This document shows positions 44,321 through 54,908 of a stretch of DNA of 64,000 nt, in pieces. The DNA lies in assembly GCA_028753945.1 (NCBI GenBank), contig JAPNXP010000015.1:1798001-1862000 (forward strand), written 5' to 3'. A model generated the notes under the pieces. The model ran no database searches. It was given only the letters and a program-made list of their open reading frames with translations, and was not told where the DNA came from. The translations under genes and the position numbers were made by a program. Source of the DNA: Hexactinellida sp. DTS-2022 (lineage: Eukaryota > Porifera > Hexactinellida). Every line of letters begins with the position of its first letter. The first letter of the stretch is position 1.

Positions 44321-45057
44321 GCCAAGTCATCAACGCCTCAAGGTGTCAAGAACCATTTGTTAATTGGTCCGAGTCACAAGGAACGGAAGATAAATTTGGA
44401 ATTTGTTTCTATCATAAACCATCTTGAGTTTAATGCCATTCATTCATTATATATTGATAATAAATTATATTATTAGTTAATTATTTAGCAATTTTCTCCA
44501 CCGTAAGTTGAATAAGTTAACAAATTCCTTATATTTTATTATTTTATTTTATCCACTGTACAGTAATACTACAATTAAATAGAAGCCAGCTGGAATTTAT
44601 CAGTTAAATCAATATATTTATCGCAAGTTGAAACAATAGAGTAAGATTTAACAAGTTAAATCAATATAATTATTACAAGTTGAAACAATAGAATTAGATT
44701 CAATATAATTATTACAAGTTGAAACAATGGAAATTGTTTTAGAAGTTTACTGAATCTGAAGTGTGAGGAAACACAGGAGATTGGTACCCCAATTATGGCA
44801 CAAACCTAGGCCAAATTGAACATTTGTGATTTGCCAAAAGGTGTAAAATTTAATTCTCTATCCGTACATGTAAATTTTATCAAGCTCAATATTAATTATT
44901 TCATGTTATGAGCCACAATTAGTTTAAATAGGTGTTAAAATTATTTGATCAAAAATCTTAACCCCAGGTGCAAATTAGACGGTCAATTTGCACCTACATG
45001 CCAAGTTTCTGCTCTTTATCTATAGAGGTGTGGGCAGGGCACCTTCTACGGAGAAAG
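44321..45057 (-). repeat. U-type repeat, full copy (empty P-like site)
   Basis: Runs 'gccaagtcatcaacgcctc' to 'ctacggagaaagaataaa', bordered on both sides by H palindromes. Near 44600 it contains 'atcagttaaatcaatatatt', the uninterrupted counterpart of the insertion site of the P-like element at 45482. Confidence 0.75.
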
Positions 45058-45188
45058 AATAAAAATCCAAAATTGCAGCCTGTGCCGACGCATGTTCCTT
45101 TGGTGGCACTATATTTTGGTGGTGGTTTATTGATAGTGCCTCCAAAGGAACATGCTGTCGGCACAAGCTGCAATTTTGGATTTTTTTT
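45058..45188. mobile_element. Palindromic element H, copy
   Basis: Arms ATTGCAGCCTGTGCCGACGC and CTGTCGGCACAAGCTGCAAT with T-rich tails; sits between two U-type units in the same orientation. Confidence 0.8.
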
Positions 45189-45823
45189 CGTTAAGTCATC
45201 AACGCCCAAGGTGTGAAGAACCATTTGTTAATTGGTCGGAGTCACAAGGAACGGTAGATAAATTTGAAGTAAGTTTCTATCATAAACTATCTTGAGTTTA
45301 ATGCCATTCATTCATTATGTATTGATAATAAGTTATATTATTAGTTATTTATTTTAGCAATGTTATCCATGGTTGGTTTGAGTTGAGTCAACAAATTCCT
45401 TATATTATATTATTTAATTTAATCAATTGTATAGTAATACTAGAATTAAATAGAAGCCAGCTGGAATTTATAAGTTAAATCATAGCATTCTATACATAAG
45501 GCAATGGCGCGCTTATAAATTTTTGGACCAGGGATTGGTTAGTTACTTATAGAATCTACTATTACTATTGTGGTTTTATAATGTTTATGCTGAATATTCC
45601 ATAATAATATCTAGGTTTCTAATGCATAGTATTGCATACGATTAGTTTAGACTATTTAGAATCAAATAAGAGACAGTATAATGTATTTCTAAACACTTAC
45701 AAGAAATGAAGAATAAAATAAATATCTATAATAATAAAACAAGTAGTAACAAAGATGTAGTATGTAGTAAAATATACAAGTAATACTGTCTTGAAATAGA
45801 AATTAGCGTTCCTTTGCCTAGCA

Positions 45824-46534
45824 GTGAGAGCTGCGTCTTAACTGGCTGGTGTCACCGCTCCTCGTCTCCTCGTCTCCTCGTCTAGTTGTTATAGTAAATC
45901 TGTGAGAGCTGCGTCTTAACTGGTTGGTGTCACCGCTCCTCGTATCCTCGTCTCCTCGTCTAGTTGTTATAGTAAATCTGTGAGAGCTGCGTCTTAACTG
46001 GCTGGTGTCACCGCTCCTCGTCTCCTCGTCTAGTTGTTATAGTAAATCTGTGAGAGCTGCGTCTTAACTGGTTGGTGTCACCGCTCCTCGTCTCCTCGTC
46101 TCCTCGTCTAGTTGTTATAGTAAATCTGTGAGAGCTGCGTCTTAACTGGCTGGTGTCACCGCTCCTCGTCTCCTCGTCTAGTTGTTATAGTAAATCTGTG
46201 AGAGCTGCGTCTTAACTGGCTGGTGTCACCGCTCCTCGTCTCCTCGTCTAGTTGTTATAGTAAATCTGTGAGAGCTGCGTCTTAACTGGCTGGTGTCACC
46301 GCTCCTCGTCTCCTCGTCTAGTTGTTATAGTAAATCTGTGAGAGCTGCGTCTTAACTGGCTGGTGTCACCGCTCCTCGTCTCCTCGTCTAGTTGTTATAG
46401 TAAATCTGTGAGAGCTGCGTCTTAACTGGCTGGTGTCACCGCTCCTCGTCTCCTCATCTAGTTGTTATAGTAAATCTGTGAGAGCTGCGTCTTAACTGGC
46501 TGGTGTCACCGCTCCTCGTCTAGTTGTTATAGTA
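45824..46534. repeat. Minisatellite, ten ~70-bp units, inside the P-like element
   Basis: Each unit reads gtgagagctgcgtcttaact, then ggctggtgtcaccg, one to three ctcctcgt modules, and tagttgttatagtaaatct. Unit length varies (about 55 to 79 bp) only through the number of ctcctcgt modules. GGTGTCACC within each unit is a 9-bp palindrome. The array ends 55 bp before the transposase stop codon. Confidence 0.95.
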
Positions 46535-46588
46535 ATGATGCAAACTTCTGGAGTAATTTTAGTTGAATTTCTAGAAGGTTAAGAAGTA

Positions 46589-49500
46589 TTAGGAAGAAAA
46601 TTTCTGAAGTTTTGAATTATCGCGACCAACTACAATGTTATTAAAATTTTTAACTTTCTTAGATAAAATGCAATTAGCCACTGTTGTTAACAATTTCTTA
46701 AGAATATCCCATTTTGATGCCATACATATACACCACCCCCTCCATATTTCACTGGAATTTCTTTCAATTTCGAGCAATGAAATGTCGACTAATTTTCTAC
46801 GGCAAGGTCCCTCATAAAATCGACGACTTAAATTAGGATGATTATCGATCTTAATAAATATTTCGTACATTGTTACGACAGATTGATAAACATTTTCTGA
46901 TGGATATTTAAGGGAACCTCTATCGAGCAGATTAATTAATGAAAACCCTGTATCGTTATTAATTTGAATATCTTTTGGAGAAGTCAAAAAATCATGGCAG
47001 ACTGAACATTCAGAGGTTTGTTTAAAATAAGAAAATACTGCATACCCGGAAATATAGTTAAGGCATTCAATTTGAGAGTTATCAAATATAGGGTTAGTAA
47101 TGTAAAGCAACTCATCTGTAAAATATTCTAAATCAATTTCTGAATGTCTTTCTTCGACATTATCATCTGCAAAACTTTTTAAATATTCTTTAATACATAT
47201 CGTATCGGTACCAGCTTGTTCAACAAATAGAAACTTAAGAAGGTTAGATAACTGAAGTTTACGCTCACTTTCTAAAATTTGACAATATGATATGTTATAG
47301 TGGGACCCAGACATTTGGCGATAAAGTCCAAAGTGATGTTCTAATGCGTCGTTTTGTATTCGGGATGTCAGCAAATATTCATAACCACATTCTAAGGTTA
47401 ATCTATTAATTAAGAATGGAAGAGCCAGACAAGTGTGTCTAAAACTGGTAAACGTTTGAGGTGTAAGCTTACCCCTAGTTGATGGAATAGCTCTCCAACA
47501 ATCTAGCCATTTAACAACATTTACCAAAAACACTAATCTTTCGTCGTTATAGTGGAGTGGGGCTAGATATGGATTATTGAAACGTATGTCTTTCCCGACC
47601 CAATTAACATTGAAGATGCTCCAAATATGATTTATGAAGTTAAGAAAATCAACAGTTTGAAGGGAGTTACCAATGTTAGCATGGTTAATGAAACTAGAAA
47701 GACCTGCAGCTGTAGATTCATGAAAAATTCTCAAAGCCAAGTTCACATTCTGTCGCTCTAACTGAGATGGCCAACATGCTTTTGATGTTAATTTTGGGGC
47801 CCTCTTGATAATAGAAAATTTGTCAGCTTTGAACAGGGTCCGAAGATCGTCAAATGCTGCATAACATATTGTAGGATATCTAGACCCCGTCAGCTGGCTG
47901 GGATTCAAAATAATGTTGGCAGTAGGTATAGAAATTCTTAACTGAGTGCAAGGTAGATTTAGGGATTTAGAGGTTTCAGTTGTACATTCATCAAACTTGG
48001 GATATATAAAAGTCTTTTCAAAATCTTTTAAATTCAGCCAATTATTACGAATTGACTTGATAATATGAACAATGTCAAAAAATAATACAAGATTACGATC
48101 TGGATTACAAGGATGTACAACCTTAGGATGTAATGTTTTCCCGTCATCTGAAAATAACTTATAAAGGTTAACATTTAATGGATAGTTGTCAGTACAAATA
48201 GCTTCGACAAAGAGACCACAAGTCTCGATATCAAATATAGCTTTGGTAATTATTGGATGTAAATAAGCAGCAGTAGAAGAACCCAAAGGAATGAGGCGCA
48301 CGATGGTTGAAAACTTTCTCATTAAACTTGAAACCATCAGCGAAAAGACGGTTGTTGCAGGATCTCTAGGATTATCAATTGCGCCCAAAATCCTACCTCC
48401 TTTATATGATACATCACTACGTATATGAACTTCATCCATTTGAAGTATCACATGACGTTCCCTGTCACTAAACTTAGAGGTTATTTCCTTAAGAATTCGA
48501 AAATAGTCACCATCTATCCCCAGAGTGTTTTTAATATGAAGCAAGTTTCGCTCATGTGGCAAAATTAAACAACTAGATGACTGGATATTTCTATAACATG
48601 CTGGTGATAATCCGTGAATTTTAAGTGAAAATACTTGAGTTAATATATCATACCGCCGGTTATTTTTTGAATGGATCAAATTTGTCAGTTGTCCTACAAT
48701 AAAATACAACAAAATTTTTATGGATTCAGTACAGGTGAATAGATTGTCAGTTACGTCTAGATCTAGTGTGTCACATTCAACGAGGTTAATTGCGTTTTGT
48801 AGCTCATTGATAGCTAATTTGACATAATTGTTTATCGAATGTTCAGATGCGTGTTCACTATGAGTTGGTGTGGAAAAGTTATCTACCTCATAAAGTGAAC
48901 TTTCAATTTGGCGGGTGTCATTAATTGAAATTCTTGAAATACAAATCGGAATATTGTTAATGCCAAATGCTTTGATAAACAAATCATGGTCAATTAAAAC
49001 TGAACGTTCAACTATAGGTCCGGAATCAGTAATAAGAATTTTTAAAAAGTGCAAAGAATTGTCCTCGGAATGGTGAGAAATCCAACCGTTCCTGAGATCA
49101 ATCAAATGCAACTTAGAAAGAAGGTCAGAAAATGAATGAATAAGAAACTTATCTACTGTTTCTTCGTTATCAGCTAAGCTCTGAGTGTAGGCACTTTCCA
49201 TCATCAATCGTTCCTTGTCATCTTTTGAAAGTCTCTTCGGTTTTGAATTCAAATCAGATAGGTAGGAAGGACAGTTAGGAAATATGCTTGGAACCGCACC
49301 TTTCTTTAGAGACACTCTATCGCGGGGAACAGTCATAGTTCGCTGTCCATCAAAATATTGGTGTGATCTCTCGATGTCTCCTTCTCTGAAATGGTGTATG
49401 CATACCTAAATATAAAAATGAAATTGAGTATATTTAAGGATGTGAAATTTCCAATTGAATACCTTCATGTGTTTGTTGGCTTCATAATCCTTCCTTGGTC

Positions 49501-49627
49501 TAGGAATGGCTCTGAACCATTGTTCGCGTAATTGCTCATCTTTGGGAAAATTGAAAGTTGAAGTAGTTTCTTCGCCTAAATAGTTCGACCTGCAGCCTGG
49601 GACAAGACAGGACATCCGAATAGTCAA
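46589..49627 (-). CDS. P-like transposase, THAP9-type, two exons, intact
   Basis: Exon 1 is 49627-49463 and exon 2 is 49405-46589. The 57-bp intron has GT-AG borders (AAG|GTATTC and ATTTAG|GTATGC) and keeps the frame, giving about 993 residues. Translation may begin at 49627 or at the next ATG (49615, MSCLVPGCRSNY). The N-terminal THAP C2CH finger is C-x4-C with CIHHFREGDIE after the intron. The RNase H-like core has QMDEVHIRSD (about residue 377), ICTDNYPLN (about 459), FFDIVHIIKSIRNNWLN (about 505), and QNDALEHHFGLYRQMSGSHY (about 743). These supply the Asp-Asp-Glu set used by P and THAP9 transposases. The protein would bind the element's ends in the nucleus and cut and rejoin DNA. No stop or frameshift is seen. 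The nearest relatives in this window are the fragment at 54909 and the gene at 36851. Confidence 0.9.
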
Positions 49628-50073
49628 AATAAGTGGTAGTAGGTGATGTAGGTAGTGGAAATTGAAAGTTACACTGAAAAGTGAACTTCTATGGTATTCG
49701 TATAAATTTTGTATACAACAATTATGGGTGGATATAAAAATTTAACAAATTCAAAGGTGCAATTTGATTGAATCAATGATTGTGTATCTCTAAAAATAGA
49801 CCTTATTTATTTGGCATTTACATCGTACTATATACATATCATCTCCTGACGGATGATTACTAAACTTATTATATCGTATTGGCATAAATTTCTGAAATAT
49901 TAGTGGAATATTAGAAAGCTATAAAAACGTAAATGTGAGACATTCGAGGATGGATTCAGAAATATTATAGTCTTAAGATGCTTTAAAAGGGTATAAGGGG
50001 TGGGGTAAATGAATCACATATCCAAATTTCCAATTAGCGAAGAAGAAATTGGAAAAACATATTTTACTAAATC
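49628..50073. promoter_or_regulatory. 5' region of the P-like transposase gene
   Basis: About 450 bp of AT-rich DNA between the transposase start and the inverted end. It must contain the promoter if the gene is expressed. No specific motif can be assigned. Confidence 0.35.
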
Positions 50074-50621
50074 TAAGTAACTAACCAATCCCTGGTCCAA
50101 AAATTTATAAGCGCGCCATTGCCTTATGTATAGAATGCTATGGTTAAATCAATATAATTATCGCAAGTTGAATCACTAGAGTAGGATTTAACAAGTTAAA
50201 TCAATATAATTATTACAAGTTGAAACAATAGAATTAGATTTAACACTTTACTGAAATTGAAGTGTGAGTAAACAAAGAGATTTCAACCCCCATTTATGGC
50301 AGAAATTGACCCCTTTATTGAAAAATTAGTTCTCCCATCAGACGCAGAATTTTATGGCGAATCCAAATGTGAAATAAAATTTGGGGATTTAGTAAAACAT
50401 ATTTTGAGTTATGGACCAGACAAAATTTGAAAGGTGTTAAAGATGTGTCAAAAAGTCTTAATCAAAAATCGTAACCCCAGATGCAAATTAGACGGTCCCA
50501 TCGCCCCTTCATGCCAAGTTTAAGCCCATCAACTATAAAGCTCTGGCCAGGGCACCGTCTACGGAGAAAAATAGAAAAAATAATAATAATATTAAAGGCA
50601 GTAAGATTAGAACTGGGCCAC

Positions 50622-50702
50622 TATACTATAGTATAGTCGGCACAGTAATAATAAAGGCAGTGATTTCAATACTGGGCCACTATACTATAGTATAGTCGGC
50701 AC
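50622..50702. repeat. Two CTATACTATAGTATAG palindrome units
   Basis: 'gggccactatactatagtat' followed by 'agtcggcacag' occurs twice in tandem. The same module is found three times at 22127-22310 in the opposite orientation and once at about 16600. It marks one terminus of the U-type unit. Confidence 0.8.
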
Positions 50703-50831
50703 AGTAAAAATATATTGCTCCGTAGTGAGTCTATCAGCGTCTAGATCTACTGGATAAAAGGCTGCTACATCATTGATAAATGTGGATTCGCCTAGAAGCA
50801 CCACAGATTCAAGTTTTTCAAGAGGATCCAT

Positions 50832-51425
50832 TCACTCTAGCTTATACCGATTACTCAAAGACTTGGCCGCATCTGTGAACAAAGTTGTGAACATATCTAA
50901 GTAGTAAGCTTGAACTTCACTTTCAGACGGACAGAGATTCACAGAACCATGATTACGAGCACCTCGACCAGTACTGCGAGGTATGTTTGGAGGGTAAATT
51001 TTGAACTGCAATGCATCCTTTTTAATTGTCTCATAATAGCTTGTCATATACACAGTGTCTTTTCCTCTTGTGTTAAGGAGGTTTTCAAGAGCTCTGAGTT
51101 TAGCTTTAACCTCTGTAATTGAAATCTCTGGGGACTCTATGATGGTATGAATAGGGTGAACAAAGCTAAAAAGCCTTTGGAGGATTCTAACCATATAGTA
51201 AGTTCTAAATTTCTCCATAGACTTTAGAGTTGATAAAGCCTTGCTTCTATCGTCAGATGTGAGATCACCATCGTACATTCGTGCTTTAAACCAATCCATC
51301 AGCTGCTCGTAGTTTTCGACAAACGATGTGACTGCCGGATACTGACAAACCCAGCGTGTGGTGGATAGCGGTCTTAATGCTGATGAACCTTCTGCCTGGA
51401 ATACTTTGAAAGATGCCAAACGCAT
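50832..51425 (-). pseudogene. hAT transposase C-terminal-region fragment (ZMYM/DUF4371-like)
   Basis: An open frame of 197 codons contains LRPLSTTRWVCQYPAVTSFV, the 'L.PL..TRW..R..A...' motif of the hAT/ZMYM1-like group. It continues YEQLMDWFK, SKALSTLKSMEKFRTYYMV and RILQRLFSFVHPI. The catalytic Asp blocks upstream are absent; the frame starts within a truncated piece. It is flanked by a U-type terminus on one side (50702) and half an H palindrome on the other (51475). Confidence 0.7.
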
Positions 51426-51474
51426 TGGAGAATCCTTTACATAGTTAACGACGAAGGATCAATTACCCAACCAC

Positions 51475-51537
51475 CAAAATATAGTGCCTCCAAAGGAAAA
51501 TGCTGTCTGCACATCTGCAATTTTGGATTTTAATTGG
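51475..51537. mobile_element. Half of palindromic element H
   Basis: Only the arm 'gcctccaaaggaaaatgctg' to 'tgcaattttggattt' is present, after 'caattacccaaccaccaaaa'. Confidence 0.65.
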
Positions 51538-52923
51538 CCCGTATCCTCTCCACAAAACAGAGTTATATTTACTAAGAACTTAAGTTTTCAGGACAGGTGT
51601 CTCATGGGTACAGATGTGCACGGGGTCACGATTTTTGATTGTTTTTTTTATGAGAAAAATTAATACTACACCTTTTCACAGTGCACGAATTTTAAAATTG
51701 GGTTTAGTTTGTGCCACAATTGAGTTGCAAATTCCCTTTGTTTACTAACACTTCAGTTCGATTGAAAATGTTAAATCTAATTCAATTGTTTCAACTTGTG
51801 ATAATTATATTGATTCCACTTATGAGATCGAGTAGGCTTCGATTTTCCAATTGAAAACTAAGAATTTACATTCCATAACAACGACAAATTATGTGATATA
51901 TTTATTTCCGCGATTATATTCTTGTTCTTACATATTTAATTCTAATTAATTCGCTCTGTTTTTAACCTACAGAGATGGTTCCAATTAGATTATTGGGGTT
52001 ATCGAGTGAGCTGAATTCAAATATTATACTGAAATTCATTTTAAATAGATAATTATTGCAAATAATTGAACTTAATTTATTTTGCTGTACATAATTAAGG
52101 TGTTAAATTATTAATAAGTTAATTAAATATTTATACTAATTAGCTTAATTTCATTAATCTCAGAAATGATATCAGATTGAAACAAACTTTCAATATATCA
52201 ATTGGTCCTTATACCACATACCACCTATACAAGTGGGTCTTGACACCTTGAGGTGATGATGACATCGTAAAAAAATGTGTTCTTACAATTTTGTGAAATT
52301 TCAAGGGTAGGGTTGGTTAACCGACTAGAGGCTACGGTTACAATTCGATTTCTCGCCACGGTTAACCGGTTAACCGCCCATCCTACTCGATACAATAAAT
52401 TCTTTATATAAATTTGATTATACTACAGAATAAGAAACAGCTGCATATAGCATAACCGCATAAGTATATTAACTGATACATTTCGTGCTTTAGGTGAATT
52501 TAAATCAATGTTCTCTAAGAGAATTTATTAAGTGGTGATGAGAAATGGATTTAGGATTAAAATATTCTGAAAGAATTCAAAAAATCTTAATACTTTATAT
52601 ATTAATATCCCAATAACTCTGCTGATATTCAACAGACCGGCTAACTGCTTAATAAAATCTCCAACCGTTAACGGTTAACTGGTTAGCCAGTCAACCGAAT
52701 CCAGCCTTGTGTGAATTATATATTTCGAATGGGTTGGTTGGTGTTGGGTGAAGACCCAACACGCACATGAAAAATGCTAACTCGTCACCTATTATATTGA
52801 CTGAAACTTGAATAACTTTGAAATGAAGTGAGCTAAAACGAAACTTCCAACTCACTAATGGTCGTTGCCTTTTGAAACAACTTTCTGAAATAATTTAAAA
52901 CCTTGATAGTGATGATGACATGG
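51538..52923 (+). repeat. V-type interspersed repeat with an insertion
   Basis: A U-related non-coding unit. It carries 'cttttcacagtgcacgaatt', 'tgccacaattgagttgcaaa', 'acttgtgataattatattga' and ends 'gatgatgacatggcg' beside an H palindrome. A second copy in opposite orientation is at 57149-58030. 52302-52709 is an insertion absent from that copy. Confidence 0.65.
52302..52709. mobile_element. hAT-like element with GGTTAACCGGTTAACC words
   Basis: CAAGGGTAGGGTTGGTTAAC at the left and GTCAACCGAATCCAGCCTTG at the right are imperfect inverted ends. Sub-terminal regions reiterate 'ggttaacc'. The flanks tgtgaaat and tgtgaatt are near-identical. The related repeat at about 57345-57400 lacks the insert, giving an empty site. 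Confidence 0.75.
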
Positions 52924-53061
52924 CGAAAAAATTCCTAAATTGCAGCTGTGCCGACAGCATTTTCCTTAGAGGCACTATCAATTACCCAACCAGTAGCCAC
53001 CAAAGATACTGCCTCCAAAGGGAAATGCGTCGGCACAGACTGCAATTTTGGATTTTTATTT
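52924..53061. mobile_element. Palindromic element H, copy
   Basis: Sequence-identical inverse of 42490-42622. Confidence 0.8.
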
Positions 53062-53090
53062 ATTTCGCTCTGGTATTTTATTCTATTCAT

Positions 53091-53285
53091 GCCTAACTCT
53101 TGTTCTGTTCCCGGATGCAAGAGCAACTACATCCCGGATGACCATGTTCCTGTTTTCAAGATTCCTCAAAGTCCACCTGAATCATGCCTGGACATGCCCT
53201 CTTCGTCGCGAGGATATTGGTGACCTAAAGGTGATCTATGTATGTATGTATCAACCATTTTCAGAAAGATGACATAGACTACAGT
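53091..53285 (+). pseudogene. THAP-domain fragment of a P-like transposase (duplicate)
   Basis: MPNSCSVPGCKSNYIPDDH and VPVFKIPQSPPES are the same residues as in the broken copy at 42462. Only the first part of the THAP finger is present before the Tc1-type element end at about 53281. It is part of the inverted duplication, so this is a copied fragment rather than an independent gene. Confidence 0.8.
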
Positions 53286-53706
53286 CGAAATCGGGATTTT
53301 TTGCCCCCCAAAATGCACGACAAAAGGAGGCAAAAAAACTAGGGCTGAAACGAATATACCGAATATTCGAATATTCGTTCGAAATAATTGAACGAATATT
53401 CGTTCGTTTGCAAACGAATATTCGTTACGAAACGAATATTCGTTTGGACGAATATTAGAATGAAACGGATATTCGTTGACTAATTTTGGACAACAACAAG
53501 ACTTTTGTATAGCTTAGAGATATCGTAATTATAAATTCCCGCTTAAACTAGCTGATTATTAGTTAATTTGTGTATAATACACTTCGTAACTATATTTATA
53601 CCATTGTAACATGATCAAAAACCAATTTTCCAATGTACAGTACCCGGACAAAAGAATTCGACCACCCAACATTTTCCCATTAAAAGTAGTATTATAGTAG
53701 GCCTGT

Positions 53707-53985
53707 TGCATGATATTCTGAGACGCGTGAGATTCTGAGACATTGTATTAGCAAACCATGGATGTGCTATGAGAAATTATACAGTGATATTCTGAGACGC
53801 TATAAAAGGAAATTTTGGCTTATTTTTACTTTTTATTATGAATTTAATTTAAGTTTGAGATGCGTGAGATTTTGAGACATTGTATTAGCAAACCATGGAT
53901 GTGCTATTAGAAATTAAACTATGATATTTTGAGACACTATAAAAGGAAATTTTGGCTTATTTTTACTTTTTATTATGAATTTAAT
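53707..53985. repeat. Tandem ~137-bp duplication related to 43182-43640
   Basis: Two successive units each read 'gagattctgagacattg' (or 'gattttgagac'), 'agcaaaccatggatgtgct', 'gctataaaaggaaattttgg'. They correspond to the sub-terminal words of the 43182-43640 element with G/A changes. Confidence 0.75.
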
Positions 53986-54129
53986 TAAAAATACTATGAT
54001 TTTCATATCATAATATAGATAAACCCTATACTATTATCAAATTTACTATATAAACATTTAATATATGCATTAATTGTCTTATTCGTTTACAACAAACAAA
54101 CAAACAAACAAATCTATTCTTATTTCGAA

Positions 54130-54530
54130 ATGAATCCAAATGAATATGACGAAATCATTCACTTTCTTCGTGAAGAAAAATATCCTGAAGCATCTCAAGC
54201 TTCACGTCAGACAAAATGGAACTACAAAAGAAGAGTGTCTTCCTATTTTATTGGAGATACCAACAGACTTTACAAGGTAATATTGACTTCCTTATTCCCC
54301 TAGACCATTTTTATATATTCCATGGTTTAATTGAATTCTCCCTTTAGAGAGTAAAACTGGAAGGCACAGAAGCAGATTTGGCAGTTCCATTGCAGTCTGA
54401 GTTGGACAGCATCTATGAGAAGTTCCATGACGAAGTCGGTCATCCCGGAATAAATACTACCCTACATTCAGTTCAGCAAAGATACACATGGGCAGGCGTT
54501 TCCCAAGACGTTAAAGAATATGTTAGTTAA
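54130..54530 (+). pseudogene. Integrase zinc-binding domain, Ginger/gypsy-integrase-like fragment
   Basis: MNPNEYDEIIHFLREEKYPE opens a first segment. A GT-AG intron (54277-54347, in phase) separates it from a second segment with FHDEVGHPGINTTLHSVQQR, an H2C2 integrase zinc-binding pattern (H-x4-GH). Such domains occur in retroelement integrases and in the related Ginger DNA transposons and genes. Only the N-terminal part remains and no catalytic core follows, so it is treated as a fossil fragment. Confidence 0.6.
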
Positions 54531-54727
54531 ATTATCCGGTATACTTTCCTATGTAGCACGTGGTTCGGTCATTGGCCGGTTTACTTCTGTATTTTGTTCG
54601 TAGCTTCTAAGATTTACCTACCTATCTCGTTTCAATTGAACATTCTTATTTATATTATTCAATTGGGGTATTTTAATTTTGAATCATTTCAAAGGATATG
54701 ATGCATTCTAACTTAATGTATACTAAG

Positions 54728-54908
54728 CAGTGCACTAGATGTTTAGTTCGGATTAACAAGGTTTGTACAAGTTTGGTTCGGATTATCGAGATTCTCATTT
54801 ATAGATGCCCATAGAAAATGCATTACTTCACTAATCCGAACGAATTCACTAATCGGAACAGAATTTTTGAATCGGAACACCTCTGTTCGGATTAGCGAGG
54901 GTGCACTG
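54728..54908. mobile_element. Tc1-like short element (CAGTGCAC ends)
   Basis: CAGTGCACTAGATGTTTAG at the left and its imperfect complement ending GTGCACTG at the right; 'gttcggatta' words inside. TA follows the right end only. It abuts and truncates the P-like fragment at 54909. Confidence 0.6.

Larger units (their letters stand above)
45482..50142 (-). mobile_element. P-like transposon, apparently complete (4.66 kb)
   Basis: The two ends are inverted copies beginning CATAGCATTCTATACATAAG and identical over 69 bases (45481-45549 and 50074-50142). The P element of Drosophila also starts CAT and has ACATAAGG at a similar place. The target duplication is gttaaatc (45474-45481, sharing its last C with the tip, and 50143-50150). 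The site lies inside a U-type repeat whose uninterrupted copy is at 44600. The element carries a ten-unit minisatellite near one end and a complete two-exon transposase gene on the minus strand. Identical ends, clean duplication and an open gene point to recent transposition. Confidence 0.93.
45189..50702 (-). repeat. U-type repeat split by the P-like element
   Basis: 45189-45481 and 50143-50702 are the two halves of one ~870-bp unit. It ends at the CTATACTATAGTATAG/GTCGGCACAG tandem units (50622-50702), the same terminus that abuts the Helitron at 22129. Confidence 0.75.
52795..53637. repeat. High-identity inverted duplication, arm 2
   Basis: Inverse of 41955-42770. It ends abruptly at 53637 within the sequence that continues beyond 41955 in arm 1. 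Confidence 0.85.

Noticed and set aside
45824-46534. Ten regular repeats resembling a CRISPR array
   Set aside because: Units are adjacent without unique spacers, vary by an internal module, and lie inside a eukaryotic transposon; this is a minisatellite.
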